Positions 32,854-41,441 are shown, counted from the stretch's first letter. The stretch is 64,000 bases of DNA from Lactobacillus johnsonii (GCF_014058685.1 NZ_CP059055.1:124001-188000); one strand, 5' to 3'. A program made the numbers and translations. The notes: generated by a model from the letters alone, not told the origin.

Positions 32854-32900
32854 AAGAATGGCTCACGTTGGTAAAACTTACGCGAGCCATTTCTTTTTTA
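32854..32900 (+). terminator. Terminator of the PTS operon
   Basis: AAGAATGGCTC pairs with GAGCCATTTCTT around a loop containing a second CG/CG pairing, followed by TTTTTT. Confidence 0.8.
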
Positions 32901-32992
32901 TTGATGCTTAATCTTTAGGAAGTTTTAGGATAAGCTAATACGTATGAAGTATAAGTAAGATAAATACTAGTAAAGATTAAAGAAGTGAAAAA

Positions 32993-34189
32993 ATGAGAAA
33001 ATTTTGTTCAAAATGTGGAGCACCCTTAAAACCTGATGATCAATTTTGCTCAATATGTGGTACTCCTGTTGATGGTAACAGTAAACACGAACTGGAAAAA
33101 ATAAATTCTATTAAGCAAAGACCACAAGTCAAAAGAAGTGAAATTCGTAATTCTAAGAGAAATTTCAAAACAAGAAATATTATTATCGGAGTAGTTATCG
33201 CTATTGTAGTGCTTGTTGCTGGAGGGTGGGCAATTTATCAACATGGCCGCTCTTCAGCAGAAAGCAAAATAATTGGTGGTAATGGCAGACTAACTACTGC
33301 TGAAATAAAAAAGATGCCAAATAAACAACTAGCTGCTTGGGCAATTCTCTACGCAGATAAAAAATATGGTAAAAAATGGGGAGAAGCAGCAGATGAATTA
33401 AGAAGTGGACATTTAACAATTAAGAGTTACTCAAGCCATAAATTTGGCGACTACGAAATTAGTGCTACAAATGGTAGTACTTTGTATGCTGTAAATAACC
33501 AAGTAGGATATCTTATTTCTAAAGATAAAAAAGAGATAACTTATGTCGGAAATAAGTCGAATTATAGTAATAGAGATGTTTTAGAACAAATTTATCCAGT
33601 AGTTAAATCTGAAAATACTGAAGAGAATGTAAGTAATTGGAATAATAATTTAACAATTGTTAAGGGAAAAGATCGTACTGCCTCTTCAAGTACAAAAAAA
33701 TTTACGACTGAAGAAAAGAAAGACACTAAGGCAACTAAATTATGGTCGGATGAGCAGAGAGACAGGTTAATTAGTTATATGGATGAATTTGGTGATAAAA
33801 TGCACCAACCATATTCGCATTATACTGGTAGCGGAAGTATAACAACTGCAGCTGGTCAAGAATACCAGAGTTTTCTATCAGAAGGAAAATTCAAATTGAG
33901 TTCAGGTGATAAGGATAGTCGTGATCCTGAAGATATGGATAGTATTAACCTCAAGTGGAATCCAGATGTTACTGATAAAGACAATGATAGTAATACATAC
34001 AATGTAGTTGCAATCTTTAACTATAATGGAAAAAGTGCTGAACAGCACATTACTTATCTTTTTTGCTTTTACCATGGAGAACCAGTAGCTCTTGTTGATC
34101 AAACAACTAATGGAGAATACACCGTGGTTCATGCAACTGCCAACCATGACTTAACTTCTAACTTTGAAGAAATTGCTAATAATGATTAG
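32993..34189 (+). CDS. Zinc-ribbon membrane-anchored protein with DUF4767-like C-terminus
   Basis: A 398-residue protein. An N-terminal zinc ribbon (CSKCGAPLKPDDQFCSICG, residues 4-22) and a basic linker lie inside the cell. One TM (about residues 62-82) follows. The extracytoplasmic part has a middle domain (about 100-230) and a C-terminal domain beginning LWSDEQRDRLISYMDEFGDKM (about 252) that resembles lactobacillus DUF4767. The function is unknown; the layout suggests a cell-surface sensor or lipoprotein-like factor. Confidence 0.7.
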   Translation: MRKFCSKCGAPLKPDDQFCSICGTPVDGNSKHELEKINSIKQRPQVKRSEIRNSKRNFKTRNIIIGVVIAIVVLVAGGWAIYQHGRSSAESKIIGGNGRLTTAEIKKMPNKQLAAWAILYADKKYGKKWGEAADELRSGHLTIKSYSSHKFGDYEISATNGSTLYAVNNQVGYLISKDKKEITYVGNKSNYSNRDVLEQIYPVVKSENTEENVSNWNNNLTIVKGKDRTASSSTKKFTTEEKKDTKATKLWSDEQRDRLISYMDEFGDKMHQPYSHYTGSGSITTAAGQEYQSFLSEGKFKLSSGDKDSRDPEDMDSINLKWNPDVTDKDNDSNTYNVVAIFNYNGKSAEQHITYLFCFYHGEPVALVDQTTNGEYTVVHATANHDLTSNFEEIANND

Positions 34190-34195
34190 AAAAAG

Positions 34196-34231
34196 AAAAA
34201 TCTGGTAGAAACCATCTACCAGATTTTTTTA
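34196..34231. terminator. Bidirectional terminator
   Basis: AAAAATCTGGTAGA pairs with TCTACCAGATTTTT, with T runs on both strands. It separates the zinc-ribbon gene from ntd, which converges on it. Confidence 0.9.
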
Positions 34232-34235
34232 TTTA

Positions 34236-34712
34236 TTAATATACAGCACCATCATAGAAGTTGTATCTTGGACGGTTGAAATCAAATGTAGCTAATTCAC
34301 TCATTTTAATTACGTTGTCAGCAACGCCCCAACTCATTAAATTGATTGATTCACCATATAATTCATCAGGAATTACAAGTAAAACATACTTTCCTTGAGA
34401 CATAGCGTAACCTAATTCCATCCCTAAACCAACGTCTTCTTCTTTAGGAACATAAACGCCAAGCATAACGTCACTAGTTTTAATACCAACTAAGTCACCA
34501 TTATAAGTTGCTTGTGCCCATTCTTTATCATGTAAGTATTCGGGATGTTCGTCAACACGAATATCTTTATATTGATTTTGAAGAGGAACATAGCTGTTTT
34601 CTAAATCAATAGTAGGATTAGCATTGAGAGCGCTCATTGCATCTTTGTAAGCCTTGTTTTGAGTTTCAGTAAACCAACCAGCACCAAAATAAACTGTTTT
34701 TTGTTTTGTCAT
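34236..34712 (-). CDS. ntd: Nucleoside 2-deoxyribosyltransferase
   Basis: A 158-residue enzyme that exchanges the base of 2'-deoxyribonucleosides for salvage, characteristic of lactobacilli. The sequence closely follows the known Lactobacillus leichmannii enzyme: TVYFGAGWFTETQNKAYKDAM, DLENSYVPLQNQYKDIRVDEHPEYL, EDVGLGMELGYAMSQGKYVLLVIPDE with the catalytic Glu, and NLMSWGVADNVIKMS, ending in the usual DGAVY. I choose ATG 34710-34712 (GAAAGG upstream) rather than a 76-codon longer frame, which would overlap the divergent PTS IIA promoter. Confidence 0.95.
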   Translation of the reverse strand: MTKQKTVYFGAGWFTETQNKAYKDAMSALNANPTIDLENSYVPLQNQYKDIRVDEHPEYLHDKEWAQATYNGDLVGIKTSDVMLGVYVPKEEDVGLGMELGYAMSQGKYVLLVIPDELYGESINLMSWGVADNVIKMSELATFDFNRPRYNFYDGAVY

Positions 34713-34794
34713 GGAAAAACCTTTCTTTCTTATTGGTGGAATATTTTTTACATTAACTAACTTTAACAAAATTTGCTCAAAAGAAACACCCACT

Positions 34795-34855
34795 TTTGTG
34801 TTTTTGAAATCGGTTTTATATAATGAAACTAGAAATTTTTGCTTAGGAAAGGCGG
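34795..34855 (+). promoter_or_regulatory. Promoter and RBS of the orphan PTS IIA gene
   Basis: TTGTGT (about 34796-34801), a 17-bp spacer and TATAAT (34819-34824) form a plausible promoter. AGGAAAGGCGG (34845-34855) is the only Shine-Dalgarno-like sequence before the reading frame. Together they place the start of translation just downstream, where no ATG, GTG or TTG exists in frame. Confidence 0.55.
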
Positions 34856-34863
34856 AACCTACT

Positions 34864-35358
34864 ACGAATACTAAAAAAAGTCTTTTCGATCCGCAAGCTG
34901 TCTTTGTAACAGACTTAACTGATCGAAACGAGATATTCAAGACCGTTTCTCAAAAATTATATGACTTAGGCTATGTTAAAGAAGATTTTTTAGGCGATAT
35001 TATTGAACGTGAAGATAAGTATCCAACTGGAATTTCAATGAGACCTTTATCTAGAGAACTTCCAGATGTTGCAGTTCCTCATACTGAAGGGGATTATGTT
35101 AGCGCACAATTAATTGTACCGATTGCTCTTAGAAATTCAGCAACTTTTAATAATATGGTTAATCCAAGCGAAGCATTGGAAGTTAAGTTCTTATTTTTGA
35201 TTTTGAATAATGATCCAGATATGCATTCAACTATTTTGGCTAAAATTATGGACTTTCTAGCTGGAACTTCAGTTGATGATTTAAATGAATTATTTAATTC
35301 AGATTCAAATGAAGAAATTTATGATTTTTTAGAGAATAATTTTGAAATTGAAAAATAA
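34864..35358 (+). CDS. Orphan PTS IIA domain protein (fructose/galactitol type), probable ACG start
   Basis: A IIA protein of about 164 residues. Conserved parts begin FVTDLTDRNEIFKTVSQKL, then FLGDIIEREDKYPTGI and the phosphorylation site AVPHTEGDYV. The open frame extends upstream, but its only conventional starts (GTG 34798, TTG 34804) overlap the promoter and have no Shine-Dalgarno. Directly behind AGGAAAGGCGG, at the ideal distance, the in-frame codon is ACG (34864-34866), giving (M)NTKKSLFDP. The next ATG would delete conserved residues. It has no IIB/IIC partners beside it, so it may be regulatory or serve a distant permease. Confidence 0.7.
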   Translation, partial: TNTKKSLFDPQAVFVTDLTDRNEIFKTVSQKLYDLGYVKEDFLGDIIEREDKYPTGISMRPLSRELPDVAVPHTEGDYVSAQLIVPIALRNSATFNNMVNPSEALEVKFLFLILNNDPDMHSTILAKIMDFLAGTSVDDLNELFNSDSNEEIYDFLENNFEIEK

Positions 35359-35387
35359 AAAGAAGCTGCTTTGCAGCTTCTTTTTGT
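35359..35387. terminator. Bidirectional terminator
   Basis: AAAAGAAGCTGC pairs with GCAGCTTCTTTT around a 3-nt loop, with T run. Confidence 0.88.
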
Positions 35388-35402
35388 CTCCAGATTAAAT
35401 TA

Positions 35403-36128
35403 TTAAACTTCCGGATAATCAGTACTTGAAAATGAAAGTGAAAAGTAATCACACCGTTTATAGCCAATAACTAGTTCAACTACTTCACCTGTAGTAGATA
35501 AAATAGTTTTTTTGACTTGTCGTACAACGGGATAATCTTTAGCTATTTTTAGTTGCTTACTAATTTCGCTATCAGCTTTTACAATTGTGTCTGTTTCAGT
35601 AAAGGGCTCATCAAATAGATACAATTGCTTATCGCTTTGCAAGGTTTCATAGATACTATGATAATTATTCGGATCTTTAGCTAAATTTCGATTAATAAAT
35701 TTAGCTGGTATAAATGAACGGTGCACCATAAATGGTGTGTCACCAATTAAACGTAAACGTTCAATATAGTAGTAACTATCATATTTGGGTAAGCCGAGTT
35801 TTTTTAAGATTTCGCTCTGCTTTTCCTCTTGGAGTTTCAAAACTTTAACTGTATCTTCTTCTTGTTTGTTTGAGAAGACTTCATTATCACTAAGACGAAC
35901 TAATTTATCTTTTCTTGATCGTGAAATAAAAGTGCCTTTTCCTTGATGACGAACTAAATATCCTGCCTTGACAAGATCTTTCACAGCTCGGATAACAGTA
36001 ATTGAAGAAACATTAAACTTATCTTTTAATTGAGCTTCACTATAAAATTTATCTCCATATTTAAATTTGCCAGAGATAATTTCTTGCTTTAGCTCGTTTT
36101 CAATTTGTAAATATTTTGGAATATCCAT
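35403..36128 (-). CDS. GntR/HutC family transcriptional regulator
   Basis: A 241-residue regulator: GntR winged HTH (residues 1-70, FYSEAQLKDKFNVSSITVIRAVKDL region, then GKGTF) and a UTRA effector domain (about 88-235). It sits 8 nt downstream of the tyrosine phosphatase gene and is co-transcribed with it. Its ligand and targets are unknown. Confidence 0.85.
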   Translation of the reverse strand: MDIPKYLQIENELKQEIISGKFKYGDKFYSEAQLKDKFNVSSITVIRAVKDLVKAGYLVRHQGKGTFISRSRKDKLVRLSDNEVFSNKQEEDTVKVLKLQEEKQSEILKKLGLPKYDSYYYIERLRLIGDTPFMVHRSFIPAKFINRNLAKDPNNYHSIYETLQSDKQLYLFDEPFTETDTIVKADSEISKQLKIAKDYPVVRQVKKTILSTTGEVVELVIGYKRCDYFSLSFSSTDYPEV

Positions 36129-36136
36129 AATCTATA

Positions 36137-36940
36137 TTAATCCTCAAGATAGATTCTCCTAAGATCCATGATATCACTGCTTGAGAGCTTCATGGTAGAA
36201 CGAAGGTATTCGTTGATGCCACCGTATTGCTGGTTTAGGACGTGTACAGCATGGTCTAAGTATTCTGGATAGACTGACTGAATATCTTTAATAGACTGCA
36301 ATACACGCTTGCTAGAACCGTCAGCGGCTGCTTGCTTAAGCATGGCATCAACAAAACTTTTTGTTGTGATATTGGTTAGAGTATAGTCATATTTGATAGT
36401 AGTAAAAGGTACACCTAATGCTGATAAGATCAATAAAGCTCCAAATCCTGTCCGATCTTTTCCGGCAGTACAGTGGAAAAGAAGAGCATTCTTGTCTTTA
36501 TCATTTGTAAGCAAAAGGTCAAAGAATTTACGGTAAGCTTTTTGAGCAGTCTGTCCATTGATCATGTCTTCATAGGCAAAGAACATATGCTTAAAGCCAA
36601 ATTCAGGATCTTTTTCGGCATTCTCTTCTAAAGCAAAGATCCCCTTAGATGCATTAGTTAAATCATCACTAAAAACTGGATCAAAAACATATTTAGCGCC
36701 TTCTGGAACACGATCAGGATGATCATTTTTTTCTTTTTCTGTTCTAAAGTCAACGTCATACTTAACGCCATGCTTTTGCAATAATTCTAAGTCTGATGAA
36801 GAAAGATCAGCTAAATTACCAGTTCTAAGTAATTTATTATATTTAATTGTTTGACCGGATACAGTCTTATAGCCTCCAAGTTCGCGGAAATTGCGACCAT
36901 TTTGGATGCCAATTAATTTCGTCTCATAATTTTCGCTCAT
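36137..36940 (-). CDS. Protein tyrosine/serine phosphatase (Y_phosphatase3 type)
   Basis: A 267-residue phosphatase. The P-loop HCTAGKDRTG (HCx5R, near residue 152) is intact, with GRNFRELGGY near the N-terminus and a DxxxRTExE segment (DVDFRTEKEKNDHPD) typical of bacterial LipA/MptpB-like phosphatases. It could act on phosphotyrosine proteins or phosphoinositide-like substrates. It has no signal peptide. It is the first gene of an operon with gntR. Confidence 0.88.
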   Translation of the reverse strand: MSENYETKLIGIQNGRNFRELGGYKTVSGQTIKYNKLLRTGNLADLSSSDLELLQKHGVKYDVDFRTEKEKNDHPDRVPEGAKYVFDPVFSDDLTNASKGIFALEENAEKDPEFGFKHMFFAYEDMINGQTAQKAYRKFFDLLLTNDKDKNALLFHCTAGKDRTGFGALLILSALGVPFTTIKYDYTLTNITTKSFVDAMLKQAAADGSSKRVLQSIKDIQSVYPEYLDHAVHVLNQQYGGINEYLRSTMKLSSSDIMDLRRIYLED

Positions 36941-37113
36941 TAGTATTTTTCCTCACTATAGTTATTTAAATACAGTATTATTACTTTAACATATTTTTTC
37001 TTAGATATTTTATTTTTCTCAGATCTATAAAAAGAAAACAAACTTATTAATTGGTATAATTAATGGTAAAATTACAATGTAAAGATACAAATTCCATGCG
37101 GAGATGATTACTT

Positions 37114-37608
37114 ATGGTAGAAGATTATGACAACATTTTAGTTCCTGTTGATGGTTCTGAAACTGCAGAGCGTGCGTTTGATAAAGCAGTAAAGATTGCT
37201 CTTGATAACAATGCTCATCTGGATGTATTGAATGTTATTGATACTCGTCAATTTATGGGGGAAATGCAGGATACTTTGATTTCTGGGGATACCATTTATC
37301 AAATGACGCAGGATTCCGAAGAGTATTTAAAGAGTCTAAAAGAATGGGCTAAGGAACACTTTAATTTTACTGATGTTTCTTACCATATTCGTTATGGCTC
37401 CCCTAAGAGAATTATTGCTGTTGATTTTATTAAAGATCACCACAACGATTTAATTATTATGGGTGCAACTGGTATGAACGCAGTTGAAAGAATGTTAATG
37501 GGTAGTGTTACTGCTTATGTTAACCAACATGCTTTATCAGATGTGTTAATTGTTAAGACTGATCTTGATAATAACAAGGTTGCAAAACCTAAGAAAAAGT
37601 ACTTTTAA
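37114..37608 (+). CDS. Universal stress protein UspA family
   Basis: A 164-residue ATP-binding Usp protein. ILVPVDGSETAERAFDKAVKIA is at the N-terminus, and the nucleotide-binding loop GATGMNAVERMLMGSVT (G-2x-G-9x-GS) is near residue 125. The last ten residues are a Lys-rich tail. It is a single gene with GGAG upstream and its own terminator. Confidence 0.9.
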   Translation: MVEDYDNILVPVDGSETAERAFDKAVKIALDNNAHLDVLNVIDTRQFMGEMQDTLISGDTIYQMTQDSEEYLKSLKEWAKEHFNFTDVSYHIRYGSPKRIIAVDFIKDHHNDLIIMGATGMNAVERMLMGSVTAYVNQHALSDVLIVKTDLDNNKVAKPKKKYF

Positions 37609-37624
37609 AAAAAGAACATTATGA

Positions 37625-37659
37625 AATTCACTCTATCAGTAATGATAGAGTGTTTTTTT
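37625..37659 (+). terminator. Terminator of the UspA gene
   Basis: CACTCTATCA pairs with TGATAGAGTG across a GTAA loop, followed by seven T. Confidence 0.9.
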
Positions 37660-37730
37660 ATAAAGTGGATCGATCCAATTCAATAAATTAATATTTACTA
37701 GCGCTTACATTAAAATAATAGTACCCAAGT

Positions 37731-37767
37731 ACGAATATTTTTGATATGATACTTAAGAACGAACGTT
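37731..37767 (+). promoter_or_regulatory. phn leader promoter with direct repeats
   Basis: A -10 candidate TATGAT (37745-37750) lacks a good -35. It is flanked by two direct repeats of the form ACGAAYRTT (37731-37739 and 37759-37767, 28 bp apart), which could bind an activator or repressor. The core CGAA is seen in PurR-type boxes, but the match is too short to name the regulator. Confidence 0.35.
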
Positions 37768-37792
37768 AGTACTAGGGAAAGGGAGAACGATA

Positions 37793-37936
37793 ATGGTGAA
37801 TTTCGATTACAACATTATAAAATGTAACCAAGATTCAGTGGCTCGTTCTTGGGCTGATTCCTTCGGTGGATCAGTCTTCATTAGTGTTGGCGCTTTCGTT
37901 GTTTTTTTAGCGACTTTTCTGGCTCAATGTGATTAG
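37793..37936 (+). CDS. Candidate 47-residue leader peptide / small membrane protein
   Basis: ATG 37793 follows GGGAAAGGGAG at good distance. The 47-residue product has a hydrophilic N-terminal half and one hydrophobic segment (about residues 24-44, FGGSVFISVGAFVVFLATFL) and ends AQCD. Its stop codon lies inside the loop-side of the terminator stem at 37921-37965, so a ribosome finishing this frame would cover the 5' arm. It may be a regulatory leader peptide, a small membrane protein, or a chance frame over a structured RNA. Confidence 0.4.
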   Translation: MVNFDYNIIKCNQDSVARSWADSFGGSVFISVGAFVVFLATFLAQCD

Positions 37937-37972
37937 CTCTTTTTGTCAGCTCATCATGTTGGGTCTTTTTTT
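37921..37972 (+). terminator. Leader terminator upstream of phnD
   Basis: GGCTCAATGTGAT (37921-37933) pairs, with some G-T pairs, to ATCATGTTGGGTC (37953-37965) and runs into TTTTTTT. It lies between the leader and the phnD RBS (AGGAGG, 38000-38005). Confidence 0.75.
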
Positions 37973-38010
37973 GTATTTGTCATTTAATGTTTTTTCATTA
38001 GGAGGAAATG

Positions 38011-38940
38011 ATGAAAAAGTTCAAAAAAGTCTTAGTAGGCCTTTTTGCAATTTTACTTGCTGTTGTTGCAACTGCTTGTTCTAACAAATCAAACAGTTCA
38101 AAGGATGGTTATACACCAAAATCATTAACTATCCAATTTGTACCTAGTCAAGCTGCTAATAAGCTTGAAGCTCGTGCTAAGCCTTTAGAAAAAATGCTTT
38201 CTAAAAAGCTTGGAATCCCAGTTCATGTTTCAATGTCAACTGATTACAACACAGTTGTTGAAGCTATGAAATCTAAAAAAGTTGATGTTGGTTTCTTACC
38301 ACCTGATGGTTATGTATTAGCTCATAAACAAGGAGCTGCTGACGTTTTACTCCAATCTCAACGTTACGGCGTTAAGCAACCTGGTGGTAAGGCAACTAAT
38401 AAATTAGTTGATTACTATAGAGCAGAAATTCTTGTTAAGAAGGGTTCTAAAATTAAATCTTGGAAGGATCTAAAAGGCAAGAGTATTTCAGTTCAAAACC
38501 CAACTTCTTCAGCAGGTTATGTTTTCCCAATTGCTGAACTTGGAGAAAAAGGTTTGGATGTGCCAAAGGATTGTAAGTTAGTTACTGTTACTGGCCAAGA
38601 CCAAGCAGTTTTGAATGTATTAAATGGTGATACTGACGCAGCATTTGTGTTTGAAGATGCTCGTAACACTGTTAAAAAAGACAATCCTAAGATTATGGAC
38701 CAAGTTGTCCCAATTTACTTCACTAAGCCAATTCCTAACGATACTATTTCTGTTAGAAGTGATATGTCTAAGTCCTTCCAAAAGAAACTTGCAAAGGCAT
38801 TTATTGAAGTTGGTGAATCTAAAGAAGGTAAGAAGATTATCGAATCAATTTATAGTCACGAAGGCTACACTAAGTCTAAGGACAGCAACTTCGATATTGT
38901 TCGTAAGTATGACAAGATTATTGCCAAGGACAAGAAATAG
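38011..38940 (+). CDS. phnD: Phosphonate-type ABC transporter substrate-binding lipoprotein
   Basis: A PhnD-family binding protein of about 309 residues. A lipoprotein signal peptide ends at the lipobox VATAC, so the mature protein is anchored to the outer face of the membrane. SLTIQFVPSQAANKLEARAKPLEKML and KKVDVGFLPPDGYV are typical PhnD motifs, and FVFEDARN follows later. The start is ATG 38011, since AGGAGG ends five bases before it; ATG 38008 is also in frame. It is followed by its own terminator before phnC. The substrate may be a phosphonate, phosphite or an organic phosphorus ester; no phosphonate lyase is nearby. Confidence 0.88.
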   Translation: MKKFKKVLVGLFAILLAVVATACSNKSNSSKDGYTPKSLTIQFVPSQAANKLEARAKPLEKMLSKKLGIPVHVSMSTDYNTVVEAMKSKKVDVGFLPPDGYVLAHKQGAADVLLQSQRYGVKQPGGKATNKLVDYYRAEILVKKGSKIKSWKDLKGKSISVQNPTSSAGYVFPIAELGEKGLDVPKDCKLVTVTGQDQAVLNVLNGDTDAAFVFEDARNTVKKDNPKIMDQVVPIYFTKPIPNDTISVRSDMSKSFQKKLAKAFIEVGESKEGKKIIESIYSHEGYTKSKDSNFDIVRKYDKIIAKDKK

Positions 38941-38964
38941 TCAATTAAATAAAGCTTAGTTAGT

Positions 38965-39002
38965 AAAAGATAATTGTCTCTAAAAGACGATTATCTTTTT
39001 AT
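38965..39002 (+). terminator. Intra-operon terminator between phnD and phnC
   Basis: AAAAGATAATTGTCT pairs with AGACGATTATCTTTT and runs into T. Partial termination here would give more binding protein than transporter. Confidence 0.8.
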
Positions 39003-39047
39003 GCACTGTAGTCAATTTAAATAATGTTAAGGAGATTTTTAAATTAA

Positions 39048-39833
39048 ATGGCAGCTACTAATCAGCCGATGATTCAACTAAAAAACGTTAGTAAAATTTA
39101 TGATAACGGAACAGTTGGTTTAAAGGATATTAACTTAAATATTGATAAGGGAGAATTTATAGTAGTAGTAGGTCTATCTGGTGCAGGTAAGTCTACTTTA
39201 CTTCGTTCAATTAACCGTCTACAAGATGTCTCAGAAGGAGATATTATAATTGATGGTAAATCAATTACTTCTGCTAAGGGTAAAGACTTACGCGAAATTC
39301 GCCGTGATATTGGAATGATTTTCCAAAGCTTTAACTTGGTTAAACGTTCAAGTGTTTTACGCAATGTTTTAACTGGTCGAGTAGGCTACTATCCAACTTG
39401 GAAAACAACTTTTAACCTATTTACTAAGGAAGATAAGCAAAAAGCATACGAAGCGCTCCAACGTGTTGATTTAGCAGATAAAGTTTATACTCGTGCGGAT
39501 CAACTTTCCGGTGGACAACAGCAACGTGTTGCTATTGCCCGTGTGCTTACTCAAAATCCTAAGATTATTTTAGCTGATGAACCAACAGCTTCACTTGATC
39601 CTCAAACTTCACGTCGAGTTATGCATGATTTGAAGATGCTTAATGAAGAATACGGGATGACTGTAGTTGCTAACCTTCACAGCGTAGAACTTGCTAAGGA
39701 ATTTGGAGATCGAGTAATCGGTGTTCGTGCAGGTCAAATTGTTTATGATGGTAAGATGAGTGAAACTTCTCAAGCTGTCTTTGACGATATTTACAATGGT
39801 GGAAATGGCAAGAAAGGGGAAGAAGATGCCTAA
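39048..39833 (+). CDS. phnC: Phosphonate-type ABC transporter ATP-binding protein
   Basis: A 261-residue ATPase. Walker [17 protein letters not shown], signature [13 protein letters not shown], Walker [13 protein letters not shown] and the switch His in NLHSVEL are all present. It forms the importer with the two PhnE proteins that follow; its stop overlaps phnE1 by eight bases. Confidence 0.93.
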   Translation: MAATNQPMIQLKNVSKIYDNGTVGLKDINLNIDKGEFIVVVGLSGAGKSTLLRSINRLQDVSEGDIIIDGKSITSAKGKDLREIRRDIGMIFQSFNLVKRSSVLRNVLTGRVGYYPTWKTTFNLFTKEDKQKAYEALQRVDLADKVYTRADQLSGGQQQRVAIARVLTQNPKIILADEPTASLDPQTSRRVMHDLKMLNEEYGMTVVANLHSVELAKEFGDRVIGVRAGQIVYDGKMSETSQAVFDDIYNGGNGKKGEEDA

Positions 39834-40629
39834 ATCTAAGGAACAGCATTTAGCTGAATTGCCTAAAAAGAAATTCAAAATTATGAACCTTGTATGGGTC
39901 GTAATTATGGTTTTAGGTCTCTTTCTTTCAGTAGATGTAACAAATACCCATATTAGTGTTTTATTTAATAACTTTAGTCAATTCACTGATATTTTTGTTC
40001 AAATGTGTCACCCCGATTGGGGATATGCCGCTACGGCAGTTCCACTTTTAATTGAAACAATTAAAATGGCAATTTTAGGAACTGTAATGGGATCAGCCAT
40101 CGCCTTTGTTTATTCTCTTTTAATCGCTAGAAATATTGTTAAGAATAAGGCCGTTACTGGAATTCTAAGAATAATTATGAATATTGTTAGAACTATTCCA
40201 GACCTACTCTTAGGTGCAATCTTTGTTGCCGTTGTAGGTATTGGTCCAGTTGCCGGTGTTCTAGCCTTAACTGTATTTACATTTGGTGTGGTTGTTAAAT
40301 TATTCTATGAAGCAATTGAAACAATTGACCCAGGTCCAATCGAAGCTTTAACAGCCGTTGGTGCAAATAAACTACAAATTATTCATTTTGCTGTGATGCC
40401 ACAAATACTTACTTACTTTATTTCTTATGTTTTATATGCATTTGAAATTAATGTCAGAGCTTCAACAGTTCTTGGATATATTGGTGCCGGTGGTATTGGT
40501 TTGTACTTACAACAAACTCTTCAAGTCTTTGACTATGCTAAGACCGGTATGATTATCTTAGTTATTATCGTTGTCGTAGTTATTATCGACTACATTTCTA
40601 CTAAATCTCGGGAGGCGTTGATGAAATAA
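39826..40629 (+). CDS. phnE: Phosphonate-type ABC transporter permease 1
   Basis: A 267-residue permease with about six TM segments. It shows the EAA-like loop [25 protein letters not shown] and [15 protein letters not shown] near the C-terminus. I reject an earlier in-frame start within phnC, because ATG 39826 has AAAGGGGAAGAAG before it. It overlaps phnC by eight bases and touches phnE2. Confidence 0.9.
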   Translation: MPKSKEQHLAELPKKKFKIMNLVWVVIMVLGLFLSVDVTNTHISVLFNNFSQFTDIFVQMCHPDWGYAATAVPLLIETIKMAILGTVMGSAIAFVYSLLIARNIVKNKAVTGILRIIMNIVRTIPDLLLGAIFVAVVGIGPVAGVLALTVFTFGVVVKLFYEAIETIDPGPIEALTAVGANKLQIIHFAVMPQILTYFISYVLYAFEINVRASTVLGYIGAGGIGLYLQQTLQVFDYAKTGMIILVIIVVVVIIDYISTKSREALMK

Positions 40630-41441
40630 TGGATACTACAATGAAAAAATTACCTCCTAAACCAGTGGATACTAAGAAGAAGGTTCAACACTGGACAATT
40701 GCCATTGTTACTATCATTTTAATTATTTGGTCATTTGTAGGAATGGATTTTGGCGGAATAAAAGCAAGTGCAGGTCAAATCGCAGGAGCTATTGTTGCCG
40801 GAATTTTTCATCCAGATTGGTCATATGTATATAACGGAAGTGGTGAAGATTTAATTTCTCAATTATGGGAAACAATCTGTATTGCTTTCTTGGGTACTTT
40901 TATTTCTGCAATTATTTCTTTACCTTTCGCCTTTTGGGCAGCTAATACTCGTCATAAGAAATGGTATACATCCCGTTCAGGAAAAGTTGTATTAGCCGTT
41001 ATTCGTTCATTCCCAGAAATTGTTTTAGCTTTGATGTTTATTAAGGCAGTAGGACCAGGTTCTGCAGCCGGTGTACTAGCTTTAGGTTTCCACTCAGTTG
41101 GTATGCTTGCTAAATTGTTTTCAGAAGCAATTGAAAACCTTGAAGAAGGTGCAAATGAAGCCGTTACTGCAGCTGGTGGATCTAAGTTTAACATTATTAT
41201 GTTTGCTACTATGCCTAACTTAATGCCAGCCTTGATTTCTAATACTTTGTATCGATTTGATGTTTCAATTCGTTCAGCATCTATTCTAGGTTTAGTTGGT
41301 GCTGGTGGTATTGGTTATCCATTAATCATTGCCTTGCAATACCGTCAATGGAATCGTGTTGGTGTAATTCTAGTTGGTATTATTGTCATGGTTGTTGTTA
41401 TTGACTGGATTTCTGGCTGGATTCGAAAGAAATTAGTTTAA
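40629..41441 (+). CDS. phnE: Phosphonate-type ABC transporter permease 2
   Basis: A 270-residue paralogue of the preceding permease with the same EAA loop (EGANEAVTAAGGSKFNIIMFATMPNL region) and SIRSASILGLVGAGGIG. Its ATG shares one base with the stop of phnE1, so the two are coupled and presumably form a heterodimeric channel. Confidence 0.9.
   Translation: MDTTMKKLPPKPVDTKKKVQHWTIAIVTIILIIWSFVGMDFGGIKASAGQIAGAIVAGIFHPDWSYVYNGSGEDLISQLWETICIAFLGTFISAIISLPFAFWAANTRHKKWYTSRSGKVVLAVIRSFPEIVLALMFIKAVGPGSAAGVLALGFHSVGMLAKLFSEAIENLEEGANEAVTAAGGSKFNIIMFATMPNLMPALISNTLYRFDVSIRSASILGLVGAGGIGYPLIIALQYRQWNRVGVILVGIIVMVVVIDWISGWIRKKLV

Larger units (their letters stand above)
37755..37972 (+). ncRNA. 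Structured leader RNA with terminator upstream of phnD
   Basis: The leader holds AAGAACGA (37755-37762) and GAGAACGA (37783-37790), both able to pair with TCGTTCTT (37843-37850), hence mutually exclusive stems. A hairpin CTGATTC/GGATCAG (37854-37874) is capped by C-UUCG-G. A 13-bp stem, 37921-37933 with 37953-37965, is followed by seven T. This is the architecture of a terminator-controlled switch. I recognise no known riboswitch class in it. A possible 47-codon reading frame runs through it. Confidence 0.55.

Noticed and set aside
34823..34846. Seven-codon frame starting ATG 34823 before the PTS IIA gene
   Set aside because: Its ATG overlaps the -10 TATAAT, so it would not be in the transcript; it has no ribosome-binding site.
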